The notes beneath the pieces were generated by a model, which was given only the letters and a program-made list of their open reading frames with translations, had not been told where the DNA came from and did no database searches. The position numbers were made by a program, and so were the translations under genes. A stretch of DNA of 64,000 nt. It comes from Streptomyces sp. B3I8. Lineage in GTDB: Bacteria; Actinomycetota; Actinomycetes; Streptomycetales; Streptomycetaceae. The DNA lies in NCBI RefSeq assembly GCF_030816915.1, contig NZ_JAUSYN010000002.1, positions 1,277,501-1,341,500 of the forward strand, written 5' to 3'. Numbering within the stretch: the first letter of the stretch is position 1; each line of letters opens with the position of its first letter. Shown here in pieces: positions 8,076-16,981 of this stretch.

Positions 8076-8730
8076 ATGGCCCGACCGCGCAAGCCCCTGC
8101 TGAGCACCGACCGCATCGTCGAGACGGCACGTGCGCTGGTGGACGCGGAGGGCCTCGCGGCCGTCTCCACGCGCCGGCTCGCGGCCGAGCTGGGGGTGAG
8201 CGGGCCGTCGCTCTACAACCACTTCCGCACCAAGGACGAGATCCTGGAGGCGGTCGCCGACTCGGTGAGCGCGCAGGTCGATCTGTCGATGTTCGCGGAG
8301 GGGTGGGACGCGCGGAACTGGCGGAGCGCGCTGCACGACTGGGCGGTGTCCTACCGGGCGGCGCTGCGGGCGCATCCGAACGTGGTGCCGGTGCTGGCGC
8401 ACGGGCCGGGGCGACGGCCGGCGGCGCTGCGGCTGGCGGACGCGGTGTACGGGGCGATGGTGGACGCGGGGTGGCCGGCGGCGCAGGCGACGTCGGTGGG
8501 GGCCGCTGATGCGGTACTTCGTGATGGGGTCCGCGCTGGGGTCGTTCGCCGGGGGGTTCGTGGACGATGTCGCGGCGTACGACCCCGCGGACTATCCCCA
8601 TCTGGGGGAGGCGCATCGGTTGGCGGGGCGCCAGGAGCTGATCGACGAGCGGGCGTTCGAGGTGGGGTTGCGGGCGTTGCTGGACGGGCTGGAGGTGCGG
8701 TACGAGGAGGTGCGGCGGGTGGGGGGTTAG
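8076..8730 (+). pseudogene. TetR family regulator disrupted by a one-base frameshift
   Basis: The start ATG at 8076 gives a TetR N-terminus with helix-turn-helix VSTRRLAAELGVSGPSLYNH (about residues 32-51) and continues correctly to GWPAAQATSVG at about base 8502. There the frame changes: the remaining typical C-terminal domain (MRYFVMGSALGSFAGGFVDD to EEVRRVGG, stop at 8730) is in the +1 frame. Removing one C of the CC at 8503-8504 (GTGGGGGCGCTGATGCGG) restores a 217-residue protein. So it is either a genuine loss of function or an assembly error. It is the obvious candidate regulator of the divergent acyl-CoA dehydrogenase and of the two other genes sharing its operator. Confidence 0.8.
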
Positions 8731-8960
8731 GGAGGGTCTCCGCCCCCGCCGCCCCTGCCCTTCCCGTCCCTTCAAGGGGCTCCGCCCCTTTCACCCCGGG
8801 TGAGCTCGGGGGGCGGGGAGTGCGGGTGGGCGGGTGGTTGCTCGCGCGGTGCCCCGCGCCCCTGACGGGGGCGCGGCCCCTGCTTCTCAGGGGCGCGGGG
8901 CACTGCGCGACCAGCCACGACGGGCCCGCAGTCGCCGACGCTCGGGTCCCCGCCCCGTCC
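8731..8960. repeat. GC-rich intergenic repeat family, copy 2
   Basis: It holds the blocks CTCCGCCCCCGCCGCCCCTG, a GGGGCTCCGCCCCTT hairpin, and the CAGGGGCGCGGGGCACTGCG...CCAGCCACGACG module also found at 29610-29650 and 50741-50790. It lies between convergent genes. Confidence 0.65.
8849..8903. terminator. Bidirectional hairpin between TetR and alcohol dehydrogenase genes
   Basis: GTGCCCCGCGCCCCTGA (8849-8865) is perfectly complementary to 8887-8903: a 17-bp stem with a 21-nt loop that itself can pair. There is no U tract, as is usual in Streptomyces. Its position between converging genes supports a terminator role. Confidence 0.65.
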
Positions 8961-8966
8961 GCCCCC

Positions 8967-10049
8967 TCAGAACGTGACCAGCGCTCGCGCCCCCTTGCCC
9001 GCGCGCATGTTCTCGAACGCGTCCGGGATGCCGTCCAGGGCGATCCGTTCCGTCACCAGGAGCCCCAGGTCCAGGCGCCCCGCGCGGACGTGGTCCGCGA
9101 GCACCGGCAGGTCGCGGGCCGGGTCGCAGTTGCCGTAGACGCAGCCCGCCAGCGACCGCCCCCAGTGGAAGAGTTCCAGCGCGTTGAACGTGACGACCTC
9201 CTCCTTGCCGCCGATGCCGACCACCACCGTCCGTCCGCCCCGCCGCGTGGACTCCCACGCCGTACGGATGGTCACCGCCCGCCCCACGCACTCCACCGCG
9301 ACATCGACGCCCTGCCGCCCCGTCAGCCCGCGGATCTCCCGCGCGGTGGTGGATGAGGCCACCACGTAGTCCGTGGCACCCGCCCGCCGCGCCAGCGACT
9401 CCTTCTCCGGCGAGACGTCGACCGCCACGACGCGCCCGGCCCCGGCGATCCGCGCCGCCTGGAGCGCCGCCAGCCCCACCCCGCCGGCCCCGAACACCGC
9501 GACCGTCTCCCCCGGCCGAACCCGCGCCGCATGGTGCACGGCCCCGTATCCGGTGAGCACCGCGCACCCCAGCAGCGCCGCGTCCGCCAGCGGCACCCCG
9601 TCCGGCGCGGGCAGCACGCACCCCGCCGGGACCACCGTCTCCTCCGCGAACGCCGCGACGTTCAGTCCGGGGTGCAGCTCGGTGCCGTCCGTCGTGCGGG
9701 CGTACACCTCCGCCGCGCCGTTCAGCGCGTTGGCGCACAGCCACCCCTCGCCCAGTTCGCAGGCGTGGCAACTGCCGCAGGCGGGCGCCCAGTTCAGCAC
9801 CGCCCCGACGCCCGGTGCGACATGCGTGACGCCCTCCCCCACGGCGACCACCGTGCCCGCCCCCTCGTGCCCGAGCACGGCGGGGAGCGGCACCCGCATC
9901 GTCCCGTCGGACAGGGACAGGTCGGAGTGGCAGACCCCGACGGCGGCGAGCCGGATACGGACCCGGCCGGGGCCGGGGTCGGGCAGGTCGATCTCGGCGA
10001 TCTCCAGCGGAGCACCGAGGGCGGGCAGGACGGCGGCGCGTACGGCCAT
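8967..10049 (-). CDS. Zinc-dependent medium-chain alcohol dehydrogenase
   Basis: 360-residue MDR-superfamily alcohol dehydrogenase that oxidises alcohols to aldehydes with a nicotinamide cofactor. Catalytic zinc ligands are Cys40 and His61-Glu62 (GHEGAGTV). The structural zinc lobe is Cys91, Cys94, Cys97 and Cys105 in ACGSCHACELGEGWLC. The cofactor motif GAGGVG spans 187-192. It resembles class III and NDMA-type enzymes. The gene lies 77 bp downstream of the aldehyde dehydrogenase on the same strand, so the pair would convert an alcohol to the acid. It probably belongs to the transcript governed by the operator at 11566-11584. Confidence 0.92.
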   Translation of the reverse strand: MAVRAAVLPALGAPLEIAEIDLPDPGPGRVRIRLAAVGVCHSDLSLSDGTMRVPLPAVLGHEGAGTVVAVGEGVTHVAPGVGAVLNWAPACGSCHACELGEGWLCANALNGAAEVYARTTDGTELHPGLNVAAFAEETVVPAGCVLPAPDGVPLADAALLGCAVLTGYGAVHHAARVRPGETVAVFGAGGVGLAALQAARIAGAGRVVAVDVSPEKESLARRAGATDYVVASSTTAREIRGLTGRQGVDVAVECVGRAVTIRTAWESTRRGGRTVVVGIGGKEEVVTFNALELFHWGRSLAGCVYGNCDPARDLPVLADHVRAGRLDLGLLVTERIALDGIPDAFENMRAGKGARALVTF

Positions 10050-10126
10050 GGTCGTTCGGCTCCCTCGAAGTCGAAGCGTCGGGGTCGGAAAGGCAGAGTC
10101 GGAAAGACCCGGTCAGGCAAGCTCGG

Positions 10127-11524
10127 TCAGAACTGGAAGGACTTCGTCTGCAGGTATTCCGCCAGTCCGTGCGGACCCAACTCCCGTCCCACCCCGGACC
10201 GCTTGTACCCGCCGAAGGGGGCCAGCGGGTTGAACCGGCCGCCGTTGATGTCGACCTGGCCGGTCTCCAGCCCCCGCGCGAAGGCCACCGCCTCCGCCTC
10301 GTCGGCCGCCCAGACGGCCCCGGCCAGCCCGTACTCGGTGCCGTTGGCGATCCGCAGCGCGTCCTCGGCGTCCTCGTAGCGCAGGACGCACAGGACCGGG
10401 CCGAAGATCTCCTCCTGGGCGATCGTCATCTCCGGGCGCACGTCGGCGAAGACGGTGGGGCGGACGTAGTAGCCGCGTTCGCGCGGGGCGTCGGGGCCGC
10501 CGGCCACCGGACGGGCGCCCTCGGCGACGCCCTTCTCGATGTACCCGCGCACCCTGTCCCGCTGCCTGGCACTGGCCACCGGGCCGATGCGGTCGCCGTA
10601 CTTGGCGGCAGCGGCGGCGGCGAGTTCCACCGCCTCGTCGTAGTCGTCGCGGTGAATCAGCATCCGGGTCCACGCGCTGCACGTCTGGCCGGAGTTGGAC
10701 ATCACGTTGGCGACGCCGACGTTGACCGCGCGGGCGAGGTCGGCGCCCGGCAGGACGACGTTGGCGGACTTGCCGCCCAGTTCGAGGGCGACGCGCTTGA
10801 CGGCCGCCCCCGCGGTCGCGCCGATGCGACGGCCGACGGCGGTGGAGCCGGTGAAGGAGACCATGTCGACGCCCGGGTGCTCGGCCAGTGCCTGCCCGGC
10901 GACCGGGCCGAGGCCCGTGACGAGGTTGAACACCCCGGCCGGGACGCCCGCCTCGTCGACCGCCTCGGCGAAGCGCTGGGCGGTGAGCGGGGTGTCCTCG
11001 GCGGGCTTGAGCACCACCGTGCAGCCCGCCGCGAGCGCCGGGGCGACCTTGGCGACGATCTGGTGCAACGGGTAGTTCCAGGGGGTGATGGCGCCGACCA
11101 CGCCGACCGGCTCGTGCAGCACGGTCGAGTTGCCGAGCCGCTCCTCGAAGGCGTACGTGGCGGCCAGTTCGGCGTAGGACCCGGCGACCGCCACGGGCAT
11201 GCCGACGTGCACCGTCCGCGCGAGCTTGAGCGGGGCGCCCAGTTCGGCCGTCACGGTCTCGGCGATCTCCTCCGCGCGGTCCTCCAGCCGGTCACGCAGG
11301 GCGGCCAGCCGGGCGGCCCGCTCGGCGGGTTCGGTCGCCGCCCAGCCGGGCAGCGCGGCCCGGGCGGCGCGTACGGCTCTGTCGACGTCCTCGGCGGTAC
11401 CGGCCGGAACGTGGGCGATGACCTGCTCGTCGGCCGGGTTCACGACCTCGATCGTGTCCGGCCCGGCGGCGGGGCGCCAGGCACCGTCCACATAGATGGC
11501 GTCGTGTCCGTCGCGTGCCTTCAT
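10127..11524 (-). CDS. Aldehyde dehydrogenase family protein
   Basis: 465-residue NAD(P)-dependent aldehyde dehydrogenase. Key residues are visible: Asn150 (TPWNYP), Lys173 (VLKPAE), the GSTAVG turn (226-231), general base Glu248 (ALELGGKSA), nucleophile Cys282 (NSGQTCSAWTR) and the EEIFGPVL motif. The start ATG (11524) follows GGAGGAAG. It is the first gene of a pair with the downstream alcohol dehydrogenase. Forty-two bases upstream is a TetR-type operator shared with two acyl-CoA dehydrogenase genes, suggesting a common aldehyde/acyl-CoA catabolic theme. Confidence 0.93.
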   Translation of the reverse strand: MKARDGHDAIYVDGAWRPAAGPDTIEVVNPADEQVIAHVPAGTAEDVDRAVRAARAALPGWAATEPAERAARLAALRDRLEDRAEEIAETVTAELGAPLKLARTVHVGMPVAVAGSYAELAATYAFEERLGNSTVLHEPVGVVGAITPWNYPLHQIVAKVAPALAAGCTVVLKPAEDTPLTAQRFAEAVDEAGVPAGVFNLVTGLGPVAGQALAEHPGVDMVSFTGSTAVGRRIGATAGAAVKRVALELGGKSANVVLPGADLARAVNVGVANVMSNSGQTCSAWTRMLIHRDDYDEAVELAAAAAAKYGDRIGPVASARQRDRVRGYIEKGVAEGARPVAGGPDAPRERGYYVRPTVFADVRPEMTIAQEEIFGPVLCVLRYEDAEDALRIANGTEYGLAGAVWAADEAEAVAFARGLETGQVDINGGRFNPLAPFGGYKRSGVGRELGPHGLAEYLQTKSFQF

Positions 11525-11565
11525 CGTCTTCCTCCCGGGCGGTACGGCGTCGGCTCCCGAACCCC

Positions 11566-11584
11566 AAACTAGCGGCGTTAGTTT
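11566..11584. promoter_or_regulatory. TetR-type operator upstream of the aldehyde dehydrogenase
   Basis: AAACTAGCGGCGTTAGTTT is a 19-bp inverted repeat centred on 11575 with one mismatched pair. It shares AAACTAGCnGnGnTA with the sites at 8032-8048 (minus-strand reading) and 50548-50563. Confidence 0.7.
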
Positions 11585-11659
11585 TTTGGCGCCAGGGGTG
11601 TCCGGGACGGCGGACGGCTGCCGGGGCGGCGGAGGGCCACCGGGACGGCATCCGGCGCC

Positions 11660-12388
11660 TCACCCGCCGCGGATGGCGGTGAGGTGGGCGAAGACGACGA
11701 TGTTGCCGGTGTACCCCGTCCGGCTGCGGTAGAGCCCGCCGCAGGTGAGGACGCGCAGTTCGGGGCGGTCGCCGGTGCCGTACACCTCCTTGTCGGGGAA
11801 GTGGTTCTTGTCGAAGGTGCGCACCCGGTCGACGGTGTAGACGGCGGTCCGGCCGTCGGCGCGGCGGGCCTCGACATGGTCACCGGGGTCGAGCTGGCCG
11901 AGCGCGGCGAAGACGGCGGGCCCGGTCCGGGTGTCGCGGTGGCCGACCGCGACGGCGGTGCCCGCCTCGCCCGGGGTGGGGCCGTCCGCGTACCAGCCGA
12001 TCAGCTTGGGCCGGTCCACGGGCGGGGTGCCGAGCTGCCGGTGGGCGTCGAGCCGGACCGGGACGATCGGCGCGTCGACCCCGAGGTCGGGGATGCGCAC
12101 GGCGGTCGCCGGCGACCGGGGCAACGGTCGGGGCGGGGGCGTGGGGTCGGCGCTTCGGGAGGGGCCGGCCGCCGGGCCGCCGCCGTGCGCGCCGGAGGCG
12201 GCCCGCGTCGTCCCGGCGGCCGGGACGTGCGCCTCGGGGTACCGCTCGTGGTGCCCCTCCCCGCACCGCAGGACCAGCGTCGTCAGGACGACCGCGAGGA
12301 CGGCTGTCCTGGCGAGGCGGTAGGCGCGGGTCCGGCGCCACGGCTTGCGTCGGCGCCTACGCGGCACGCCGGCGGATGAGGCGGACAT
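11660..12388 (-). CDS. Class F-type sortase
   Basis: 242-residue membrane-anchored transpeptidase. An N-terminal basic stretch and one membrane segment (LARTAVLAVVLTTLVLRC, about 25-42) are followed by a Pro/Ser-rich linker and the sortase barrel. Catalytic His150 (AVGHRDT) and Cys216 (VLTCGGLY) are present, with the arginine in RTGYTGNIVVFA. The gene overlaps by 32 bp the end of the surface-protein gene upstream, which suggests the pair is co-transcribed. Class F sortases are common in actinobacteria but poorly characterised. The neighbour lacks a clean LPXTG motif, so its being the substrate is only a guess. Confidence 0.85.
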   Translation of the reverse strand: MSASSAGVPRRRRRKPWRRTRAYRLARTAVLAVVLTTLVLRCGEGHHERYPEAHVPAAGTTRAASGAHGGGPAAGPSRSADPTPPPRPLPRSPATAVRIPDLGVDAPIVPVRLDAHRQLGTPPVDRPKLIGWYADGPTPGEAGTAVAVGHRDTRTGPAVFAALGQLDPGDHVEARRADGRTAVYTVDRVRTFDKNHFPDKEVYGTGDRPELRVLTCGGLYRSRTGYTGNIVVFAHLTAIRGG

Positions 12389-13036
12389 AGGCGAACCCGC
12401 TGAGCACGACGAGGCCCACGGCCGCGGTCGCGGTGGTGGGTGAGAACGCCTCGGTGGCGCGGGCGAGGCCGCCGCCACCCGCGTGGACGCCGCCCTTGGG
12501 GCCCTCACCGTTGTCGTCGCCGATGGTCGCCGCCCCGTGGCCCTGGCCCTCGGCCCTCTCGTAGCCCCCCTTCTTCGCGTCGTGCTTGTCGTCGTGGCAG
12601 TTGACGCGGAAGACCTTCTCCTTGGTGCCGGGCGGCGGGACCGGCGGCACGGCGGGGACGTTCGGCACCCAGGTGATCTTGTACTGGCCGTCGGCCAGGC
12701 CCAGTACGTCGGTGTGGCCGGCGCCCGCGGCCAGGGTGATGCTGCCGCTGACGACGGCGCTGGTGGGCAGCGGGGGCTGCGGTGTGATGGTGTAGGCGAC
12801 GGTCGTCGCCGAGTCGAAGTTGGTGGCATCCAGGTAGAACCTGCACACCACCGGGTCCTCCTTGGAGACCGTGTAGGGCACGCCCTCCCGGTGGACCCTG
12901 ATGTCACCGCCTTCCCCGACGGCCGCGGCGGGCGCGGCGAGCCAGACCGCGCCGGTGGCGGTGAGTGCCGCGACGGCGGCGGTGGCGCCGACGCGGGAGG
13001 CGAGGGGTGCGTGGGGGTGTCGAGGTGGGCATGCGC
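12357..13036 (-). pseudogene. Secreted, membrane-anchored surface protein with frameshift in the signal peptide
   Basis: The main frame encodes a secreted domain with VCRFYLDATNFDSATTVAYTI and a Pro-rich APPVPPPG segment, a Gly/His-rich linker, then a C-terminal hydrophobic anchor (TATAAVGLVVLSGFAYVRL) ending in RRRAA. A normal signal peptide (SRVGATAAVAALTATGAVWL) lies upstream in the same frame, but that frame has no start codon. The ribosome site GGAGGA and ATG at 13036 are in another frame, which terminates. Dropping one base of the G5 run at 13013-13017 fuses ATG-CGC-ATG to the signal peptide. The only in-frame alternative, GTG at 12881, would give a protein without a signal. So it is either a real indel in a homopolymer or a sequencing error. 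Confidence 0.7.
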
Positions 13037-13099
13037 ATTCCTCCGAGTCAGACGATTTTCATACAAATCGCTCTTTCACCTGACTCTCTTTCACGGGAG

Positions 13100-13290
13100 G
13101 GACCCGCGCGCGGCATGCCGCGCGGGACGCGGCACGGAGTCCACCCGAGCGGGTCAACGCGCCTGTACAAGGGGCGCGGGGCCGTGTCGATATGCGGCTC
13201 CGCCGCGTGGGCGCGATCTTCCAGGGGGTCCGGGGGGCGGAGCCCCGGGGTCGGGACGGGAAGGGGCGACGGGGGACGGGGGACGGGACG
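13100..13290. repeat. GC-rich intergenic repeat family, copy 3 (inverted)
   Basis: It contains AAGGGGCGCGGGGCCGTGTC, a GCGGCTCCGCCGCGTGGGCG block and GGGGGGCGGAGCCCCGG followed by GGGACGGGAAGGGGCGACGG. These are the same modules as at 50600-50720 in the opposite orientation. It sits just downstream of the TetR gene ending at 13305. Confidence 0.65.
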
Positions 13291-13304
13291 ACCCCGCGCA
13301 GGCC

Positions 13305-13922
13305 TCAGTCCAGCGAAAGCGACAGATACGCCCGCAGCAACTGCCGCGCCTCCTCGATGATCCGCTCGTCGCCCTCGGGGGAGACTCGGAAGGCGAGGTG
13401 GACGAGCGTGTCGGCGGTCTCGACGGCGACCAGGACCGTGCGCCGCAACTCCTCGTCCGGGCCCCGGCCGAGGTGGCCGGCGAGCAGTTCGGCCAGCCGG
13501 TCGGCGACCCGGTGGTTCGGCTCGGTGTGCCGGGTGCCGATGGGTATCTGGTTGCCGAAGTCGACGAGGGAGAAGCCGGGGGCGGTGCGCTTCATGTCGA
13601 GGTACTCGTCCAGCACCGCGTCCATCGCCGCACGCCAGCCGCCCTCGCCCGCCGTCTCCTCCAGCCGGCGTGCGACGCGCTCGGTGTACCTCTCCAGGTT
13701 GCGTTCGCCCAGGGCGTCGGCCATCGCACGCTTGTTGCCGAAGAAGCGGTACACGGAGCCGATCGGGACACCCGCCCGCACGGCCACCGCCCGGGTGCTC
13801 AGTTCGTCGTAGCCCACCTCGTCGAGCAGGTCGGCACAGGCGTCCAGGATGCGGGTGAGCCGTTCGGCGCTGCGTCGTTGGACCGGCGCGCGGCGCAGCG
13901 AGGTGGGGTGGGGCGCGGGCAT
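13305..13922 (-). CDS. TetR family transcriptional regulator
   Basis: 205 residues from the ATG at 13922, or 207 from the ATG at 13928. The TetR helix-turn-helix is ELSTRAVAVRAGVPIGSVYRF (about 43-63), followed by a C-terminal ligand domain. The 13922 start overlaps the stop codon of the upstream lipoprotein gene (TGATG), implying translational coupling. The ligand and targets are unknown. The gene ends next to a GC-rich repeat and is followed by the surface-protein/sortase pair, with which there is no evident link. Confidence 0.88.
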   Translation of the reverse strand: MPAPHPTSLRRAPVQRRSAERLTRILDACADLLDEVGYDELSTRAVAVRAGVPIGSVYRFFGNKRAMADALGERNLERYTERVARRLEETAGEGGWRAAMDAVLDEYLDMKRTAPGFSLVDFGNQIPIGTRHTEPNHRVADRLAELLAGHLGRGPDEELRRTVLVAVETADTLVHLAFRVSPEGDERIIEEARQLLRAYLSLSLD

Positions 13923-14671
13923 CAGCATGCCTTTCCGACGGGGGCCGGGATACCTCCCCCGTCTGTACGCACGGCGGAACGCCGTCCACTCAAGGGAACG
14001 GGCGGGTGCGCGCCGCGTGCCGTGACGTCGCGCCCGCCGGCCGCCGGGGGCGCGCCCGTCGCCCCGCTCGCCGTGGGCGACGAGGAATCCGAGGACGGCG
14101 ATTTCGAGGACGGCGATGCCGAGGACGGCGATGCCGAGGTAGGTGAATGCGACGACGGCGATTCCGTGCCCGTTCCGGAGGCCGTGAGGTCCGCCGTGCG
14201 CTCCACGGGTTCGCCGTCGACCGCCCAGAGGGTGCCGTCGTCCGCGTAGAGCCGTGCGGTGAGGTGGTGCGTGCCGCGCGCGAGGTCGGCGTCGAGCCGG
14301 TACTCGGTGGTGTGCAGCCTGGCCAGGAGCCGGCCGTCCAGATAGAGCCGGACGATGCCCCGGCCGGCGACGGCCACCGGTCGGGCGCCGGCGGGCGAGA
14401 GGCGGAAGCGGCGCAGGATCAGCCGGACGTCCCAGGTGTCGCCGGAGTCCGGCTCGACCTCGATGCCCACCTCGGGGGCATCCTTCTTGTCCATTTCACG
14501 GTAGTGCCTCCCCCTCTCGTCGGTGTGCTCCAGCACCTTGCCCACCGGTGAGGAGGAGTCCCCGTTGATCCCGTTGCTCTGCCCGTGCCCGTCATCGGCG
14601 CCACAGCCGGCCGAACCGCCGAGCAGGGTGCACACCGCGAGCGCCGCGAGCAGTCCGCGCGTCCACGACAT
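13922..14671 (-). CDS. Putative secreted lipoprotein of unknown function
   Basis: 249 residues. The N-terminal hydrophobic signal ends in LGGSAGC with Cys23; the lipobox is weak (Ser at -3), so lipidation is likely but not certain. Residues ~60-165 form a conserved-looking beta-rich domain (RLILRRFRLSPAGARPVAV...GTHHLTARLYADDGTLWAVDG). Residues ~175-210 are a low-complexity Ser/Pro linker built from a repeated SPSS pattern. The stop overlaps the start of the TetR gene, so the two are probably one operon. No family recognised. Confidence 0.7.
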   Translation of the reverse strand: MSWTRGLLAALAVCTLLGGSAGCGADDGHGQSNGINGDSSSPVGKVLEHTDERGRHYREMDKKDAPEVGIEVEPDSGDTWDVRLILRRFRLSPAGARPVAVAGRGIVRLYLDGRLLARLHTTEYRLDADLARGTHHLTARLYADDGTLWAVDGEPVERTADLTASGTGTESPSSHSPTSASPSSASPSSKSPSSDSSSPTASGATGAPPAAGGRDVTARGAHPPVPLSGRRSAVRTDGGGIPAPVGKAC

Positions 14672-14771
14672 GTCGCCGAGCGTAGAACATTTCTGCGACG
14701 CGCCGGATCGTCCTCAGGGCTGGTTCCCGGCCACCGCATGCGTCTCAGGGCACACGCCCGGGTCCTCCCTC

Positions 14772-14813
14772 TTGCGTACGCCGGACGTCATTCCTACGGT
14801 GAAGCATAGGAAT
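14772..14813 (+). promoter_or_regulatory. hmgA promoter with overlapping operator
   Basis: TTGCGT (14772-14777) and TACGGT (14795-14800) are spaced 17 bp, a good Streptomyces vegetative promoter. ATTCCTA (14790-14796) and TAGGAAT (14807-14813) form a perfect 7-bp inverted repeat with a 10-bp spacer across the -10 and start site, a plausible repressor site. The GntR protein encoded at 16232 is a candidate binder. Confidence 0.5.
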
Positions 14814-14878
14814 CGGGATCCGCGGCGGCCCAGAACAGGACCCCGTACGGGACCGGACCGGGAACCGAGGGAGTACGC

Positions 14879-16204
14879 ATGAGCAGGGACGCGAGGAAGC
14901 GTGCCGAAGGACTGACCTACCTGCACGGTTTCGGCAACGAGCACAGCTCCGAAGCGGTGTCCGGCGCCCTGCCCGAGGGCCGCAACGCGCCGCAGCGGGC
15001 CCCGCTCGGGCTGTACGCCGAGCAGCTCAGCGGCACGGCGTTCACCGAGCCGAGGGCGCACAACCGCCGCTCCTGGCTGTACCGGATCCGCCCGTCGGCG
15101 GCGCACCCCGCCTTCCGGCGGACCGACAACGGGGCGCTGCGCTCCGCCCCGTTCACCGAGACCGTGCCGGACCCCAACCGGCTGCGCTGGGACCCGATGC
15201 CCGAGCCGGCACCGGGCACGGACTTCCTCGCGGGCCTGTGGACGCTCGGCGGCAACGGCGACGCGGCTCAGCGCACCGGCATGGCCGTGCACCTTTACCA
15301 CGCCAACGCCTCCATGGAGCGGGTGTTCAGCGATGCGGACGGCGAGCTGCTCATCGTCCCCGAGCACGGCGGGCTGCTGCTGCACACCGAGTTCGGCGCA
15401 CTGCTCGCGGAGCCCGGCCATGTGGCGCTGGTCCCGCGCGGGGTGCGCTTCCGGGCGGAGCTGCTGGACGACGGTGCCCGCGGCTACGTCTGCGAGAACT
15501 ACGGCGCCCCCTTCCGCCTGCCCGACCTCGGCCCCATCGGCGCCAACGGCCTCGCCAACGCACGGGACTTCCGGGCGCCGGCGGCGGCGTACGAGGACGT
15601 GGAGGGGCCGGTGGAGGTGGTGAACAAGTTCTGCGGCAACCTCTGGGCCGCCGAGTACGACCACTCGCCGCTCGACGTCGTCGCCTGGCACGGCAATCAC
15701 GTGCCGTACGTCTACGACCTGCGCCGCTTCAACGTGATCGGCAGCGTCTCCTACGACCACCCGGACCCGTCGATCTTCACGGTGCTGACCTCCCCGTCCG
15801 ACACCCCGGGGCTGGCCGGCGTGGACTTCGTGGTGTTCGCGCCGCGCTGGCTGGTGGGCGAGGACACCTTCCGGCCGCCGTACTTCCACCGGAACGTGAT
15901 GAGCGAGTACATGGGGCTCGTCGAGGGCGCGTACGACGCGAAGTCGGCCGGAAAGGGCGGGTTCGTGCCGGGCGGCGGCTCGCTGCACAACATGATGTCG
16001 GCGCACGGACCGGACCGCGCGACGTTCGACCGGGCGAGCACGGCCGAGCTGAAGCCGCAGAAGATCGACGACGGGCTGGCGTTCATGTTCGAGACCCGGT
16101 GGCCGGTGACGCTGACCTCGCACGCGGCCCGCGCGGAGCACCTGCAACAGCGTTACGACGACGTCTGGCAGGGCCTGGAACGGCACTTCCGCCCCTTGCC
16201 CTGA
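14879..16204 (+). CDS. hmgA: Homogentisate 1,2-dioxygenase
   Basis: 441-residue Fe(II) ring-cleaving enzyme of tyrosine/phenylalanine catabolism that converts homogentisate to maleylacetoacetate. Family signatures are clear: the start [22 protein letters not shown], and the iron site His337 and Glu343 in [14 protein letters not shown] with a third histidine in the [12 protein letters not shown] segment (His376). The ATG has GAGGGAG about 5 nt upstream. Maleylacetoacetate isomerase and fumarylacetoacetase are not in the window. A GntR regulator follows 27 bp downstream on the same strand and probably reads out pathway intermediates. Confidence 0.95.
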   Translation: MSRDARKRAEGLTYLHGFGNEHSSEAVSGALPEGRNAPQRAPLGLYAEQLSGTAFTEPRAHNRRSWLYRIRPSAAHPAFRRTDNGALRSAPFTETVPDPNRLRWDPMPEPAPGTDFLAGLWTLGGNGDAAQRTGMAVHLYHANASMERVFSDADGELLIVPEHGGLLLHTEFGALLAEPGHVALVPRGVRFRAELLDDGARGYVCENYGAPFRLPDLGPIGANGLANARDFRAPAAAYEDVEGPVEVVNKFCGNLWAAEYDHSPLDVVAWHGNHVPYVYDLRRFNVIGSVSYDHPDPSIFTVLTSPSDTPGLAGVDFVVFAPRWLVGEDTFRPPYFHRNVMSEYMGLVEGAYDAKSAGKGGFVPGGGSLHNMMSAHGPDRATFDRASTAELKPQKIDDGLAFMFETRWPVTLTSHAARAEHLQQRYDDVWQGLERHFRPLP

Positions 16205-16231
16205 CGGTTTCCCTGCCGGTACGGATGGCCC

Positions 16232-16981
16232 GTGACCTCCTTCGCCCCGGATTCGATCGTCCTGAACCGCAAGCTGCCGCTGTGGTACCAGGTCTCGCAG
16301 TCGCTGCGCGCCTCCATCCTCGGCCGCCCGGCGGACGCGCCGCTGCGCCTGCCCACCGAGGAGCGGCTCGCGGTCCACTACGGGGTGAGCGTGCTGACCA
16401 TGCGGCAGGCGCTCAAGGAGCTGGAGGACGAGGGGCTGATCAGCAGGCACCGACGGCGCGGCACCTTCATCGAGCCGGACGCCCGGCGGGGCGCTCCGGT
16501 GCGGCTGCTGGGGTCGGTGGACGCGATCGTGGCCCAGCAGTCGGGGATGGCGGCGGAGCTGCTCGCACACGGCCCGGTGCCGGTGCCGGCGGAGTTCGCC
16601 GAGCACTTCGCGGGGGAGAGCGAGGTGATGGCGTACCACCGGCTGCGCAGCGACGAGCAGACCGGCGAGCCGACGAACCACGCGCGCAACTACGTACGGG
16701 CGGAGGCGGCGGCAGGGGTCGATCCGGGGGATCTGGAGCGGTGGCCGATGACGAAGGTGCTGCGGGACGTGGTGGGTGTGGAGATCGCCCGGATCACCGA
16801 CACCGTGCAGGCGCGGCTGGCCGACCCGGAGACGGCCCGCCTGCTGAACGTGCCGCTGCTCAGCCCGATCCTGCACTACACCGGCGTCACGTACGGGACG
16901 GACGGGCGGGTGCTGGACGTCGCGGTCATCCACTACCGGGGGGACCGCTTCTCGTTCACGGTGACGCTGGAGGCGACGTAG
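16232..16981 (+). CDS. GntR family regulator (HutC/UTRA type)
   Basis: 249 residues from the GTG at 16232. The N-terminal winged helix-turn-helix covers about residues 14-80 (LPTEERLAVHYGVSVLTMRQALKELEDEGLI) with wing RHRRRGTFIEP. A UTRA effector domain fills ~90-245. It lies 27 bp after hmgA and is likely co-transcribed, so it probably regulates homogentisate/tyrosine degradation; this is inferred from context only. Confidence 0.88.
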   Translation: MTSFAPDSIVLNRKLPLWYQVSQSLRASILGRPADAPLRLPTEERLAVHYGVSVLTMRQALKELEDEGLISRHRRRGTFIEPDARRGAPVRLLGSVDAIVAQQSGMAAELLAHGPVPVPAEFAEHFAGESEVMAYHRLRSDEQTGEPTNHARNYVRAEAAAGVDPGDLERWPMTKVLRDVVGVEIARITDTVQARLADPETARLLNVPLLSPILHYTGVTYGTDGRVLDVAVIHYRGDRFSFTVTLEAT

